From NCBI RefSeq assembly GCF_900167455.1, contig NZ_FUWJ01000008.1, positions 62,001 through 126,000 on the forward strand: 64,000 bases of DNA, read 5' to 3'. This DNA comes from Enhydrobacter aerosaccus. GTDB lineage: Bacteria > Pseudomonadota > Alphaproteobacteria > Reyranellales > Reyranellaceae. The notes under the pieces were generated by a model. It searched no databases and was not told where the DNA came from. It saw only the letters and a list, made by a program, of their open reading frames with translations. The translations under genes were made by a program, and so were the position numbers. Below are positions 44,605 to 53,380 of the stretch, piece by piece (the stretch's first letter is position 1; every line of letters begins with the position of its first letter).

Positions 44605-46248
44605 TTTCGGTACAAAACTGCGAACGCCAGCGGTCGCCGATTCTACGCCCGAAGCGGCGACAAGTGTTCGTAGCAGCTCGGCTTTCGAGCCCATGATGCG
44701 AATCTCGCTCGGGTCAACCACTTCGATGCGCTGCGCAAGCGCACGCAAATGGTCCCGCCGATATGTTCCATCTTCGTTCCGCAGCTTGCGTCGCGCGGCA
44801 AGCGCAAATCGCCTGAGACTCTCCAACGTGATTGCTGGACCGAGACGCTCCACCGCCGCGGTTGCGCGCTCAGCATCGGCCTGGGCTTGATCGCGGACCG
44901 CCGCGAGTTCGCCGACGCGATCCTTCAAAGATGGATCCGCGACATCGACGACGCCGTTTTCGATCGCGTCATAGAGGCGCTTCAATTTCGCTCCCGCGTC
45001 GGCGGCGCGCTTGCGTAGTTCCGCGATGTGTCCGCGTCGGCGTTCATTCCACTCCTCACGCCGCTCAAGCAATTGGTCCATCATCGCCGCCAGGCGCGGT
45101 GGATCGAGCAGCCGCCACTCCAGATGATCAGCGACGGCGCGGTCGAGCTTGTCCATGGGTACTGTCAGGCCTCGACACCCCTTTTCGCCCATCCGCGCCT
45201 TAGTCGAGCAGGTGTAGTAGCGATATCGGCTGCCTTTGCCTGTCCGGAGTGTCATTGCGCCACCGCATGACGCGCAGAAGCAAATACCGGTCAGCAAGGT
45301 TGGACCGCTGACCGCGCGCGGCGGCATCCATTGCGGGCTGCGCGCCTTCAGTGCTGCCTGGACTGCGCGATACTCCGCCTCGGTGACAATCGGCGGTACG
45401 GCCATAACGGCATGCTCGGTGTCCGGCTTCGCCGCGCCCGTCCTGTGATCGCGGGTGTTGAACCGATGCTCACCGATGTAGGTTGTACGCGTGAGGATCT
45501 GATGCACCGAGCCAATACCCCACCGGCCGCCATCGCGCGTCCGGATGTTGCGCTCGTTCAGATGGGTAGTGATTGACTTGATCCCCAGCGGCCCACTCCC
45601 GCCGTCGCCTGTCAGTGCAAGCCTGTAGATCAGGCGCACGGTGTCGGCGTGGATCGGGTCGATCTCCAATTTCTTCTTGATCTTTGCGCCGCGCTGTTCG
45701 GCGGCGACAATGCGATAGCCGATCGGCGGCAGCGCGCCGTTCCAGTAGCCTTGGCGCGCGTTCTCCTTCATGGCGCGTAGCGTGTGCTTGGCGTTCTCTT
45801 TCGACTGGTATTCGTCGAACAGGGTCATGATCTGACGCATCATCACGCTCATCGGATCATTGCCGAGGTCCTGCGTGATCGAGACCAGCCGCACGCCGTT
45901 CTTGGCGAGCTTGCGGACGTAGAATTCAAACTGAAACTGGTCGCGGAAAAACCGCGAGAAGGAGTGGACGACGATGACGGAGAAGGTCGGCGGCTTCACC
46001 AGCGCAGCATCGATCATCGCTTGGAATGCCGGGCGGCGATCATCCGTAGCGGTATTGCCCGGCTCGACGAACTCCGTGGCCACGTCCCAGCTCTTGGCGA
46101 CGCAATAGGCGGTGATCTGCCGGCGCTGATCGGGGATCGACAGATCGCTTTCCGCCTGCCGGCCGGTCGAAACGCGCAGATAGAGCGCAGCCTTTGCGGC
46201 GGTGCTGGCGGCTGTCGCCTCAAAGGATGTAGAAGCCGTGTCGATCAT
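44563..46248 (-). CDS. Serine recombinase (resolvase/invertase-type integrase)
   Basis: 561 residues. Resolvase N-terminal domain with catalytic serine in LYLRVSTGRQ (Ser27), a recombinase domain (NARQGYWNGALPPIGYRIVA, IGSVHQILTRTTYIGEHRFN), a zinc-ribbon (CFCASCGGAMTLRTG...YYTCSTKARMGEKGC) and a coiled-coil region rich in Arg/Ala. The last 13 residues, WRPREDSNLRPPV, and the stop come from the antisense of tRNA-Arg; the TAG stop is in the anticodon loop. It overlaps the GNAT gene by four bases upstream, so TA and recombinase are one transcription unit. Confidence 0.9.
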   Translation of the reverse strand: MIDTASTSFEATAASTAAKAALYLRVSTGRQAESDLSIPDQRRQITAYCVAKSWDVATEFVEPGNTATDDRRPAFQAMIDAALVKPPTFSVIVVHSFSRFFRDQFQFEFYVRKLAKNGVRLVSITQDLGNDPMSVMMRQIMTLFDEYQSKENAKHTLRAMKENARQGYWNGALPPIGYRIVAAEQRGAKIKKKLEIDPIHADTVRLIYRLALTGDGGSGPLGIKSITTHLNERNIRTRDGGRWGIGSVHQILTRTTYIGEHRFNTRDHRTGAAKPDTEHAVMAVPPIVTEAEYRAVQAALKARSPQWMPPRAVSGPTLLTGICFCASCGGAMTLRTGKGSRYRYYTCSTKARMGEKGCRGLTVPMDKLDRAVADHLEWRLLDPPRLAAMMDQLLERREEWNERRRGHIAELRKRAADAGAKLKRLYDAIENGVVDVADPSLKDRVGELAAVRDQAQADAERATAAVERLGPAITLESLRRFALAARRKLRNEDGTYRRDHLRALAQRIEVVDPSEIRIMGSKAELLRTLVAASGVESATAGVRSFVPKWRPREDSNLRPPV

Positions 46249-46766
46249 GGTTTCACCAGTCGCTGGATTGCATGCATCGGCAGCACAAGGCGAAGCGAGT
46301 CCGGCAAACGTACAAAGCCGTTTCCTTCATAGAAGGCAGCGGCACGCTCATTGATCGCCTCCACGACGAGCATCGACGAGCCGACCGTGCCCGCGCTAGC
46401 GAAGGCGCGTTGCACCGCGTCGGCGAGGAGCACCGCGCCCAGGCGCTCGCCCTGCCGTCTGTCTGAAACCGCCAGACGTCCGATGAGGGTGGCGCTGACG
46501 AGCGGATAGCGGGGGACGTGCTTACGGGCAGCGGGCGGAACATCGCCTGGCAGCAGCGCCGTGGCACATAAGGTGTAGTAGCCGAGTACGACATCCGGTT
46601 TGTCTGGCTCGACCAAGATGAAGACGCCGTTCGCCTTGCGCCGAACATCCTGGCTCGCTTGCGTCCGGAGATAGCGGTCAAGGCTGTCCACGCCGCAGGA
46701 AAAGCCATCCCGATCATGATGCGACGCAAGGGTCTCGATCCTCAAGTCTGGCCGAGGTGGTGCCAT
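46245..46766 (-). CDS. GNAT-type toxin (TacT/AtaT-like) of a DUF1778 toxin-antitoxin pair
   Basis: 173 residues, a GNAT fold with IETLASHHDRDGFSCGVDSL at the start, as in TacT/KacT/AtaT toxins that acetylate aminoacyl-tRNA. The acetyl-CoA segment is LAVSDRRQGERLGAVLLADA. SSMLVVEAINERAAAFYEGN and GFVRLPDSLRLVLPM are the last strands. It starts at the antitoxin stop (TGATG) and overlaps the recombinase start by four bases. Confidence 0.87.
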   Translation of the reverse strand: MAPPRPDLRIETLASHHDRDGFSCGVDSLDRYLRTQASQDVRRKANGVFILVEPDKPDVVLGYYTLCATALLPGDVPPAARKHVPRYPLVSATLIGRLAVSDRRQGERLGAVLLADAVQRAFASAGTVGSSMLVVEAINERAAAFYEGNGFVRLPDSLRLVLPMHAIQRLVKP

Positions 46767-47071
46767 CAGGTGGCGACGCGGCGCTTGTGTTCGGCCAAAG
46801 CGCGCACCAGCCGCTCGCTCGGCTCGGGTGGATTGACCAAGGCGTCGAAGAACGCCTTGCGATCGCGATCGGAAAGCACCATCGTTTCATGCTCGGCGAT
46901 CGTCCGGCGCGCGGTGTCGGTGAGCGCGGTCACGCAGAAATCGCTGATTTTGCGGCGCGACAGATGGGCGGCGCGCTCGATAAGGTCCTTTGTTTCTTCA
47001 TCCAGACGGAACCCGAGACGCTCAACTCGGTTGGGCATACCCCGTGTTGTCTTGGCCAGCTTACGTGCCAT
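46766..47071 (-). CDS. DUF1778-family antitoxin
   Basis: 101 residues from ATG 47071, SD CAGGAG eight bases upstream; the upstream ORF extension is not needed. RLGFRLDEETKDLIERAAHL and SRRKISDFCVTALTDTARR form the ribbon-helix-helix DNA-binding domain. The C-terminal part (FFDALVNPPEPSERLVRALA) is the toxin-neutralising tail typical of TacA-like antitoxins. Presumably represses the whole antitoxin-toxin-recombinase unit. Confidence 0.88.
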   Translation of the reverse strand: MARKLAKTTRGMPNRVERLGFRLDEETKDLIERAAHLSRRKISDFCVTALTDTARRTIAEHETMVLSDRDRKAFFDALVNPPEPSERLVRALAEHKRRVAT

Positions 47072-47155
47072 TGAACTACTCCTGACAGGGTCTCTTGTTT
47101 CGCCAACAATGTACGTCATATTGACCAACAAAGCAACCTCTAACCAAACCCGTCA

Positions 47156-47395
47156 TCAAGCCCGCGGCCCGAGGATTTCGTCCAGCTCGTCGGCGAAGTG
47201 GCTTTCTATGACACGGAGTTCTGCGTCGGTGATCGGTACGCTCTCGGGCCAATCATCTGTCACGGTGATAGGCCCTGCCGGGCCCAGCGGGGCGCGGGCC
47301 GCGCGCGGAGCAGGCGGATCTGCATAGTCATAAAGGTCCTGAGGATCGCCGGCCCAATCAGACAGGACTCGGCGTGAACGTCGTTTTTGCGCCAT
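47156..47395 (-). CDS. Small hypothetical protein
   Basis: 79 residues with a basic start (MAQKRRSRRVLSDWAGDPQD), a Pro/Ala-rich centre and an acidic helix at the end (ITDAELRVIESHFADELDEI). No motif is recognised. It lies 84 bases upstream of the DUF1778 gene on the same strand. Confidence 0.5.
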   Translation of the reverse strand: MAQKRRSRRVLSDWAGDPQDLYDYADPPAPRAARAPLGPAGPITVTDDWPESVPITDAELRVIESHFADELDEILGPRA

Positions 47396-47749
47396 ACGTT
47401 AGTGGACCGATCTGCGGCGTCCCACACAACCGAAACGACACGTCGTCGTGCTGTGGCGTAGGAAAACAGGCAGTAGGCGGGTGCTGCTTGTCGGAGAACC
47501 GTTCCGCGGTTTGTGTGTGGAGCATGAGTGTCGCGGCGAGGTAATCCAGGTGGGCACAGCTGCCATTCCCACGGCCCCGTTCCTCACTTCCGAACCTTCG
47601 ACGATTAGCGGCGCAGTGCACGAAAGGTGCCGACCCACCAGCCGGCGCCAACGGGAGCATCCCGTTACGTATTCGCCAACGATCCGCCCACGACTGCACC
47701 CCAGCCTTGTGGAATTTTCGGCTAAGCTCATACCAAACTGAGGGAGTGG
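47396..47749. other. Intergenic region with no credible gene
   Basis: A 354-base gap between the divergent small hypothetical gene and the DUF2726 gene. Short open frames are present on both strands but have no recognisable features. It presumably holds divergent promoters; none is clear enough to place. Confidence 0.5.
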
Positions 47750-48631
47750 ATGGTGCTGCGGCTTGTGAACCGCTATGAAGAAGTCGCCCATGGCGAGATC
47801 AAGGCCTCGGCCGACCGCTGGAATCTTTCGGTCTATCCGAAGGTTCGGCTCGCGGACGTCATCGATCTCGATAGTCTCGGCGTCGTTGGCGAATTAAAGC
47901 GCTACGGCCTGCAGGCCCATTTCGACTTCGTCGTTTGCCGTAATCAATGGGAGCCGGACTATGCGGTTGAGTTCGACGGCCGGTACCATTCGATGCCAGT
48001 GCAGATCGCGCGCGATCAGAAGAAGAATCAGCTATGCGCGCTTGCCAGATTCCCAATCCTGCGCATCAACAGCAAATACCTCTCGCCGACTTTCGGGAGC
48101 ATGTCGCTGTTGGCCTGGCTGATGGACGTCTACGAACTCCAATTGGGCTTCGAAGAACAGCAAGCACGCGGCGCCATTCCACCGGACGAGCCGTTCGATC
48201 CCTTCTTCTTCATGAGCGTCGATCCCAAGGACGAACGCTTTCCGTACTGGTTCTCCGCCAAGCCGCGCATCCGGCTCCAACAGCTTCACAAGCGTGGAAC
48301 GATCATCGATTGGGGTTCGTCAGGCTTTATCGGGTATGACGGCAACGACATCATGCGTGGCATCGAGTATATCCGCCTATCAGAAGCGATGGGCACCTAC
48401 GTTCTCACGGCGATGCGGCCTCAGCAGTTTCCGTTATGCTTTAGTGATCTCCTCGACGAGATCCTGTGCGTCCAGCTTGCCGATCGCGTCTTCAGTTGGC
48501 TCCGCGGCGAGGTCGCGCCGACACCGCTCGCGGAGATTTACGCCATCGCCGACAGGATGCGGCAGTCGCTGACGCTTGGCCGCGCCCACGGATATGGACC
48601 GGCCGTGGCGCCCGAACGCAACTCGGCATAA
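47750..48631 (+). CDS. DUF2726 domain-containing PD-(D/E)XK nuclease-like protein
   Basis: 293 residues from ATG 47750. Residues about 55-110 have the DUF2726 pattern: HFDFVVCRNQWEPDYAVEFD (acidic residues E74 and D76) and RDQKKNQLCALARFPILRIN (Lys91/92), resembling Vsr/very-short-patch-like or restriction-type nucleases. The C-terminal 180 residues are uncharacterised. Convergent with the TrlF-type ATPase gene; the two may form a defence unit (inference). Confidence 0.75.
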   Translation: MVLRLVNRYEEVAHGEIKASADRWNLSVYPKVRLADVIDLDSLGVVGELKRYGLQAHFDFVVCRNQWEPDYAVEFDGRYHSMPVQIARDQKKNQLCALARFPILRINSKYLSPTFGSMSLLAWLMDVYELQLGFEEQQARGAIPPDEPFDPFFFMSVDPKDERFPYWFSAKPRIRLQQLHKRGTIIDWGSSGFIGYDGNDIMRGIEYIRLSEAMGTYVLTAMRPQQFPLCFSDLLDEILCVQLADRVFSWLRGEVAPTPLAEIYAIADRMRQSLTLGRAHGYGPAVAPERNSA

Positions 48632-48676
48632 AGCCTCAACCAGGTGGGACGCCAAGACGAGCGGTGCCGCCAAGCC

Positions 48677-51661
48677 CTACATTCTCACGCGCAGTCGCCG
48701 CGCCCTTTCCCGGAAGGCGGCTTCGCCGCCTTCCAAGATTTCGCAGACTTTTCGGCGAATGTCTGGATTCTCCAAGCCGCCGCTCTCGTAGCTGATCTCC
48801 GGTAACTCACCTGGCCGATGCGAACCGCACGTCGCAACGATCACCTGATCGGCGTCGGCGTTGACAACGAGATTGGCGTTGTGGGTGACGATGATGATCT
48901 GCCGACGCAGCTTGGCGCGACGAAAGCGCTCGACCAACTCTTCGAAGATCGACTTGGGATCGAGATTTTCTTCGGGCTGATCGATGATCAGGGGCCGATC
49001 GTCGTCACGATCGATCGCCAAGTACAGTAGCAACAGCACAATGCCGCGCGTCCCCGGCGACAGTTGCTCGATATCGACGCCTTCATACTGGACGCCATAG
49101 GCGATCTTGATGTGATCGGTTCCGTAGAGCCACGCGGAGATGCGTCCGCCCCATTCCCGGAACGCCGCGGCGTTGCCGCGATCAACCGGCGCATGGGCGA
49201 TCAGCTCAGACTCATGGGCGTCACGGAACTTGGCCATCGCCTCGGCGACGTCGGCACTCGAGCCCCGTTCCCAAGCCGGAAGCAGCTCCGCTTTCGCCGC
49301 TTCCAACAGAGCACCGCGCCCCTTGAATGGTCCAATCTTGCGCAGGTCCAGGAGATCCTCGCCTTGCTGCGCCCAGGCCGCGACATCGACCGAACGGCGA
49401 ATGGAGAATGAGAGCTTGCCCAAGGCTCCTTCCTCAGCCTCGAGGCGCGCCTTCAGCGGCTCATAGAGCGCTGAAAGCTCCTTTTCTTCTTCGATGATGC
49501 CGTCGAATACCGCCGCGTAGCTGTCGCGTCGGGACTGGATCAGCACCCTGATCCGTTCCTCGGCCTGGTTGGCGGATTCGATGTCGCGGTCGAGTTTTGC
49601 GAGCGCCGCCTCATCGCGCGAAATCTTCTCTGAGAGCCGGGCGAAGGCCTTGGCGTTCTCGGCGTCGACGCCGATCAGGGCGCGGAGCCGAGCCCCCTCC
49701 TTATCGAGCAGGCTTAACGTCTGCTTGTCGAGCGCGGCACCATCCGGCAACAACGACGTGGACAGCTGCGCACCCGCGGGGGCGCCCACTTCGCCAGCGG
49801 CCGGGCCGGACAACACACGAATACGGCCGTCCATCGCCGTGATGGCCGCCGTGAGAATCCCGTCCACATCGCCGGCAAAATCCAGCAGGAACGCCCTCCA
49901 GCTCTCGGCCGATAGGCCGGCTTCCGCATGCGCCTGTTGAAGTTGGCGCAAGCGCATCGGCGCCCTGTTCGTGCGTGTATCAGCCACGTCATCCTTCAAG
50001 GCGAGTAAGGCTTGGCGACGGCGACGCGCTTGCTCGACTTGAAACCGCACCGCCTCCGCGGCGGTCGAGACTGTATCGAGCCGCTTGGCACGTTCCTCGC
50101 CGCCCTTGCCGATCAGGGTGCTGCGGTCGCGCTTGTCCTTGGCAATCGATCCGACCTTTTCGATCCGCTGCTTCTGCAGGCTTGGCAGGCTCGCGCGGCG
50201 ATCACGCTCGACGTTGAGCTCCTGTGCGGTCTCTGCAAGGGCTTCCTCATGGCTCTGGCGGGTCGCCCGCCCACGCGCGGCGCGCAGATCAAGCAGCTCG
50301 CGAAAAGTCGTCGTCCCCATCCGATCCTCGGACGGATGCGCCTGATAGATGACGCGCTCTATCTCGGCGAGCAGCTCGTCTGTGACGCCTTCTGCAGAGC
50401 AAAGGGTGTCGACGAATTGCTGCGACAGATACTGCACGCGCGGGGAATCCAGGAAATCCTCCATCTCGACATGCCGGAGCTCATTCGAGGTCGGGTCGCC
50501 ATCCTCCCAGGCGAGTTGTGCAGCGCTTTCACCGAGATGCGGCTTGGCGCGACGAATGAAGGATCGCTCGCTGAGATGCGGCGATAGGGCAAAGCTGCCA
50601 GCCGCGATGATGTCAGCGAGCGCCGTCTTTCCCGATCCACGCGCGCCGATGATGCCGACGAGTCCGCTATTGAGCGGAACTGGCGTCGTCTTGAGCCAGC
50701 GCGCGTTGGTGACGGCGACGGACGTGATCGCCTGAGACGGCAGGGCGCCGCGCGGCGGCGCCGCACCGATCATGGTGCGCGCATCCGGCTCCAGGCACGT
50801 CTGCCGCAATGACTCGAAGTTGATGTCGCCTTTGATCCAACAGCATCGGTCGAGGTCGGGGGTGCCAACCGCCTTAGGGCCATGGGCGTCGCTGCCGTGC
50901 AGACACGGCTTGCGACCGCCCCAATCCGAATTGAGCTTCTCGACGCTCGCCGCCCCGCGGCCGAGCCAGAACTCGCGCTGCTTCGGCTGTGAGGCGAAGA
51001 TGATATGCGCGGTCCGCTCAATCTCTTTCCGCAACGCTGCAAGGGATGCGTCGCCCTGCAGTCCTGACGTACCATCGTTGCTGCCGGCGGCAACGGCGAT
51101 CAGCACATTCTCCTGGACCCAAGTGCTGCGCTTCCATTCTGCACGCAGTTGGTCCGGGTTGACTTTGAACTGATTGGTGCCGGCGGCGAGCGCTGCTCCA
51201 TCGTCTTGCAGGGTGGTGTCGTGGGCTCGGCCGAGTCGGATCAAATCGCCGCGATCGCAGCGGAAAGACTCGCCATAGGCATCGAACGTGAAGGCTCGAA
51301 GGAACCTCCGAAGCTGCTCGACATGTTCGGGATCGTCGGGCGACACAAGCAGATGGACATTGATCGGTGATCCTTTGCCCGTTCCGATCCCGTAACGCAT
51401 CTCCACATTCGGAAAGATCAGATCAACGTCGGCGAGTCGGCCTTCCTTCTTCTTCGCCAGCACCGTCTCGTAGACGTCCACGCTGTAGTAGTCGGTAATG
51501 CCGAGCGCGCGTATCGGCGGGTCTGAGGCCTCGACACGGTCAAGGAACTGTGCCCAGCCATCGGCGCCAGGATACTGGTCGTTGAGAACCGTCCCAGGCG
51601 CATGGAGATGCGGATCCCACCGATGCCATTTCGAACCTCCTGCGTCTCGACTCCCGACCAT
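48677..51661 (-). CDS. TrlF-family PHP-domain AAA/SMC-like ATPase
   Basis: 994 residues from ATG 51661, preceded by a G-rich SD (AAGGGGGGG). The N-terminal PHP-like phosphoesterase has WDPHLHAPGT (16-24) and HGSDAH (255-260). Walker A is GIIGARGSGKTALADII (337-353), a long coiled-coil region lies in the middle, and the C-terminus has EQLSPGTRGIVLLLLYLAID and RPLIIDQPEENLDPKSIFEE (Walker B). This is the TrlF arrangement, a Rad50-like ATPase fused to a PHP phosphoesterase, found with DNA-processing and defence genes. Confidence 0.85.
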   Translation of the reverse strand: MVGSRDAGGSKWHRWDPHLHAPGTVLNDQYPGADGWAQFLDRVEASDPPIRALGITDYYSVDVYETVLAKKKEGRLADVDLIFPNVEMRYGIGTGKGSPINVHLLVSPDDPEHVEQLRRFLRAFTFDAYGESFRCDRGDLIRLGRAHDTTLQDDGAALAAGTNQFKVNPDQLRAEWKRSTWVQENVLIAVAAGSNDGTSGLQGDASLAALRKEIERTAHIIFASQPKQREFWLGRGAASVEKLNSDWGGRKPCLHGSDAHGPKAVGTPDLDRCCWIKGDINFESLRQTCLEPDARTMIGAAPPRGALPSQAITSVAVTNARWLKTTPVPLNSGLVGIIGARGSGKTALADIIAAGSFALSPHLSERSFIRRAKPHLGESAAQLAWEDGDPTSNELRHVEMEDFLDSPRVQYLSQQFVDTLCSAEGVTDELLAEIERVIYQAHPSEDRMGTTTFRELLDLRAARGRATRQSHEEALAETAQELNVERDRRASLPSLQKQRIEKVGSIAKDKRDRSTLIGKGGEERAKRLDTVSTAAEAVRFQVEQARRRRQALLALKDDVADTRTNRAPMRLRQLQQAHAEAGLSAESWRAFLLDFAGDVDGILTAAITAMDGRIRVLSGPAAGEVGAPAGAQLSTSLLPDGAALDKQTLSLLDKEGARLRALIGVDAENAKAFARLSEKISRDEAALAKLDRDIESANQAEERIRVLIQSRRDSYAAVFDGIIEEEKELSALYEPLKARLEAEEGALGKLSFSIRRSVDVAAWAQQGEDLLDLRKIGPFKGRGALLEAAKAELLPAWERGSSADVAEAMAKFRDAHESELIAHAPVDRGNAAAFREWGGRISAWLYGTDHIKIAYGVQYEGVDIEQLSPGTRGIVLLLLYLAIDRDDDRPLIIDQPEENLDPKSIFEELVERFRRAKLRRQIIIVTHNANLVVNADADQVIVATCGSHRPGELPEISYESGGLENPDIRRKVCEILEGGEAAFRERARRLRVRM

Positions 51662-51927
51662 AATCCCCCCCTTAGCCGGCGATGCCGCTGCCAGTGGGCG
51701 CAATCGGCAGGCTCCGCTGGCAGCGGATGCATTTGGACCGCTCTTGTGTGCGGTTCACTTTGCGTCATATACCGAATCGATCTTACACCAGACTCAGCCC
51801 GAGGTTGCGTATTCGATGTTTGCGCAGCGTCAGGATAGGAGGCGAGTAGGGGAACGCCTTCCTCTGCGTTCGAGCCTCGCGTCTCGGTCGATGTCTCCCG
51901 TAAGGCTGGCCGCACCGTAATGCCCCG
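51662..51927. other. Intergenic region between TrlF and the DUF932 leader
   Basis: About 266 bases between the divergent TrlF and DUF932 genes. No gene is visible; overlapping short open frames lack features. Presumably contains both promoters. Confidence 0.45.
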
Positions 51928-52013
51928 CTAGAGGGAGAGGGCTGCGGCTGTCGCCGTGATGGGTTGAGGGTCGAGAGAGAGGCTCCCGGCCGACCCGTCA
52001 TGGAGATTCTACC
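51928..52013 (+). promoter_or_regulatory. Structured leader, family A, copy 1 (before DUF932)
   Basis: Begins CTAGAGGGAGAGGGCTGCG, contains TTGAGGGTCGAGAGAGAG, and ends at the SD GGAG. The terminal stem TGATGGGT (51957-51964) pairs with ACCCGTCA (51993-52000). Copy 2 at 53298 has the same layout with compensating changes in the stem, so the structure appears conserved. Confidence 0.7.
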
Positions 52014-53225
52014 ATGACTCAGATCAACATCCTCCCCGGGCAAGACGCCTTCCGTGCCACGCCGGTTTCTGCCGGCTATAAGGTCGACATCTCGCGCGGC
52101 GAACGAATCGGGCGAGTGTCGTCCGAATGGTTCTCGCGGCCTGACGACGAGCGCTATCTGTCGCTCAGCGCCCTCTACGCCACCGTTCGCGCACGCGCCG
52201 ACCGCGCCAACGCCCGCACCGTCGAGACCCGGACCCTTCGTGTCGAGGCCAGCCGGGATAACGCCGAACGCCTGGCCCTGATCGTGCCCGGCCGCGAAGA
52301 GCCCATCGCTCCGACACACTGGTCGTTCGGCCAGATGTGTAGCCTGGTCGGCGCGCCCGCCGGCTACATGCGGCAGCTTCCGGCGCCGCTTGCCGGCATC
52401 AACATGCAGCATGGGCTGCTCTCGCACCGCGCCGAGCTGGTGAAGACGCTGGAGGCGGACGACGGGCGGATCGAGCTACGCGCCGTCACCGGCCCGGACT
52501 ATGGCCGTATCTGGGACCATGAGCTGGTCGCCGCGGTCATGAAGATCGCCGGTGAGGGTACGGGCGATACGCGCTGGAAGGTGCCGGGCCTGCTCGACTG
52601 GTCGACCATGACGCACAACCCGTTCGTCGAGGTGACCAAGGATACGACCACCCTCTATGCCTCCGATCGCGATGTCTTCCTCTTCCTGGTCGACGATACC
52701 CATCCGATCGAAGCGGGCCGCCTCCCCAACGGCGATCCCGACCTCTACTTCCGCGGCTTCTATTGCTGGAACAGCGAGGTGGGCTCCAAGACGCTCGGCA
52801 TGGCGTCCTTCTACCTCCGCGCCGTCTGCATGAATCGCAATATATGGGGCGCCGAGGGCTTCGAGGAGATCTCGATCCGCCACAGCAAGTTCGCCAGCCA
52901 CCGGTTCGCACACCAGGCGGCGCCAGCGCTGGAACGCTTCGCCACGTCATCGCCCGCGCCGTTTATGGCGGGGATCAGGGCCGCTCGCGAGCAGGTCGTT
53001 GCGCGCAACGATGAGGATCGCGAGAGCTTCCTGCGCAGGCGCGGCTTCTCGCGTCCCGAGACCGAGAAGATCATCGCCACCGTGCTGGAGGAGGAAGGGC
53101 GGCCGCCGGAGTCGGTCTTCGATTTCGTCCAGGGAATCACGGCGCTTGCCCGCGCCAAGCCGCATCAGGATGCGCGGCTGGAGCTGGAGGGCAGGGCCGC
53201 GAAACTCCTTTCCAGCGTCCGGTAA
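52014..53225 (+). CDS. DUF932 domain-containing protein
   Basis: 403 residues from ATG 52014. TLEADDGRIELRAVTGPDYG, YASDRDVFLFLVDDTHPIEA, YFRGFYCWNSEVGSKTLGMA and NRNIWGAEGFEEISIRHSKF are DUF932 hallmarks. The family is common on plasmids, phages and ICEs; its role is unknown, though related proteins are implicated in countering host defences. Leads the mobile-element backbone gene set. Confidence 0.9.
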   Translation: MTQINILPGQDAFRATPVSAGYKVDISRGERIGRVSSEWFSRPDDERYLSLSALYATVRARADRANARTVETRTLRVEASRDNAERLALIVPGREEPIAPTHWSFGQMCSLVGAPAGYMRQLPAPLAGINMQHGLLSHRAELVKTLEADDGRIELRAVTGPDYGRIWDHELVAAVMKIAGEGTGDTRWKVPGLLDWSTMTHNPFVEVTKDTTTLYASDRDVFLFLVDDTHPIEAGRLPNGDPDLYFRGFYCWNSEVGSKTLGMASFYLRAVCMNRNIWGAEGFEEISIRHSKFASHRFAHQAAPALERFATSSPAPFMAGIRAAREQVVARNDEDRESFLRRRGFSRPETEKIIATVLEEEGRPPESVFDFVQGITALARAKPHQDARLELEGRAAKLLSSVR

Positions 53226-53237
53226 TACCGGGGAACG

Positions 53238-53265
53238 GGAGGCGTGGAGCCGGGTCCACGCCTCC
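53238..53265 (+). terminator. Strong hairpin after DUF932
   Basis: GGAGGCGTGG (53238-53247) pairs with CCACGCCTCC (53256-53265) with an 8-base loop, 13 bases after the DUF932 stop. Only a short T-tract follows, so it may slow rather than fully end transcription. Confidence 0.55.
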
Positions 53266-53297
53266 ACGCCTTTACGATTCCGCGCAGCCCCAGCCTC

Positions 53298-53380
53298 CTA
53301 GAGGAAGAGGGCTGCGCTCGCTTCATGACGGGTTGAGGGTCGAGAGAGAGTCTCACGGCCGCCCGTCATGGAGAATGACC
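53298..53380 (+). promoter_or_regulatory. Structured leader, family A, copy 2 (before the ParB-like gene)
   Basis: CTAGAGGAAGAGGGCTGCG, the same TTGAGGGTCGAGAGAGAG core and CATGGAGA ending as the leader before DUF932. Stem ATGACGGG (53325-53332) with CCCGTCAT (53362-53369). Two stem positions differ from copy 1 in ways that keep pairing. Confidence 0.7.

Noticed and set aside
44430..44615. 61-codon minus-strand frame reading PERIRTSDLRFRKPLLYP
   Set aside because: A well-known artefact of reading tRNA genes antisense; the tRNA-Arg explains it.
47399..47791. 130-codon minus-strand frame upstream of the DUF2726 gene
   Set aside because: No SD, no motif, and it overlaps the start of the DUF2726 gene.
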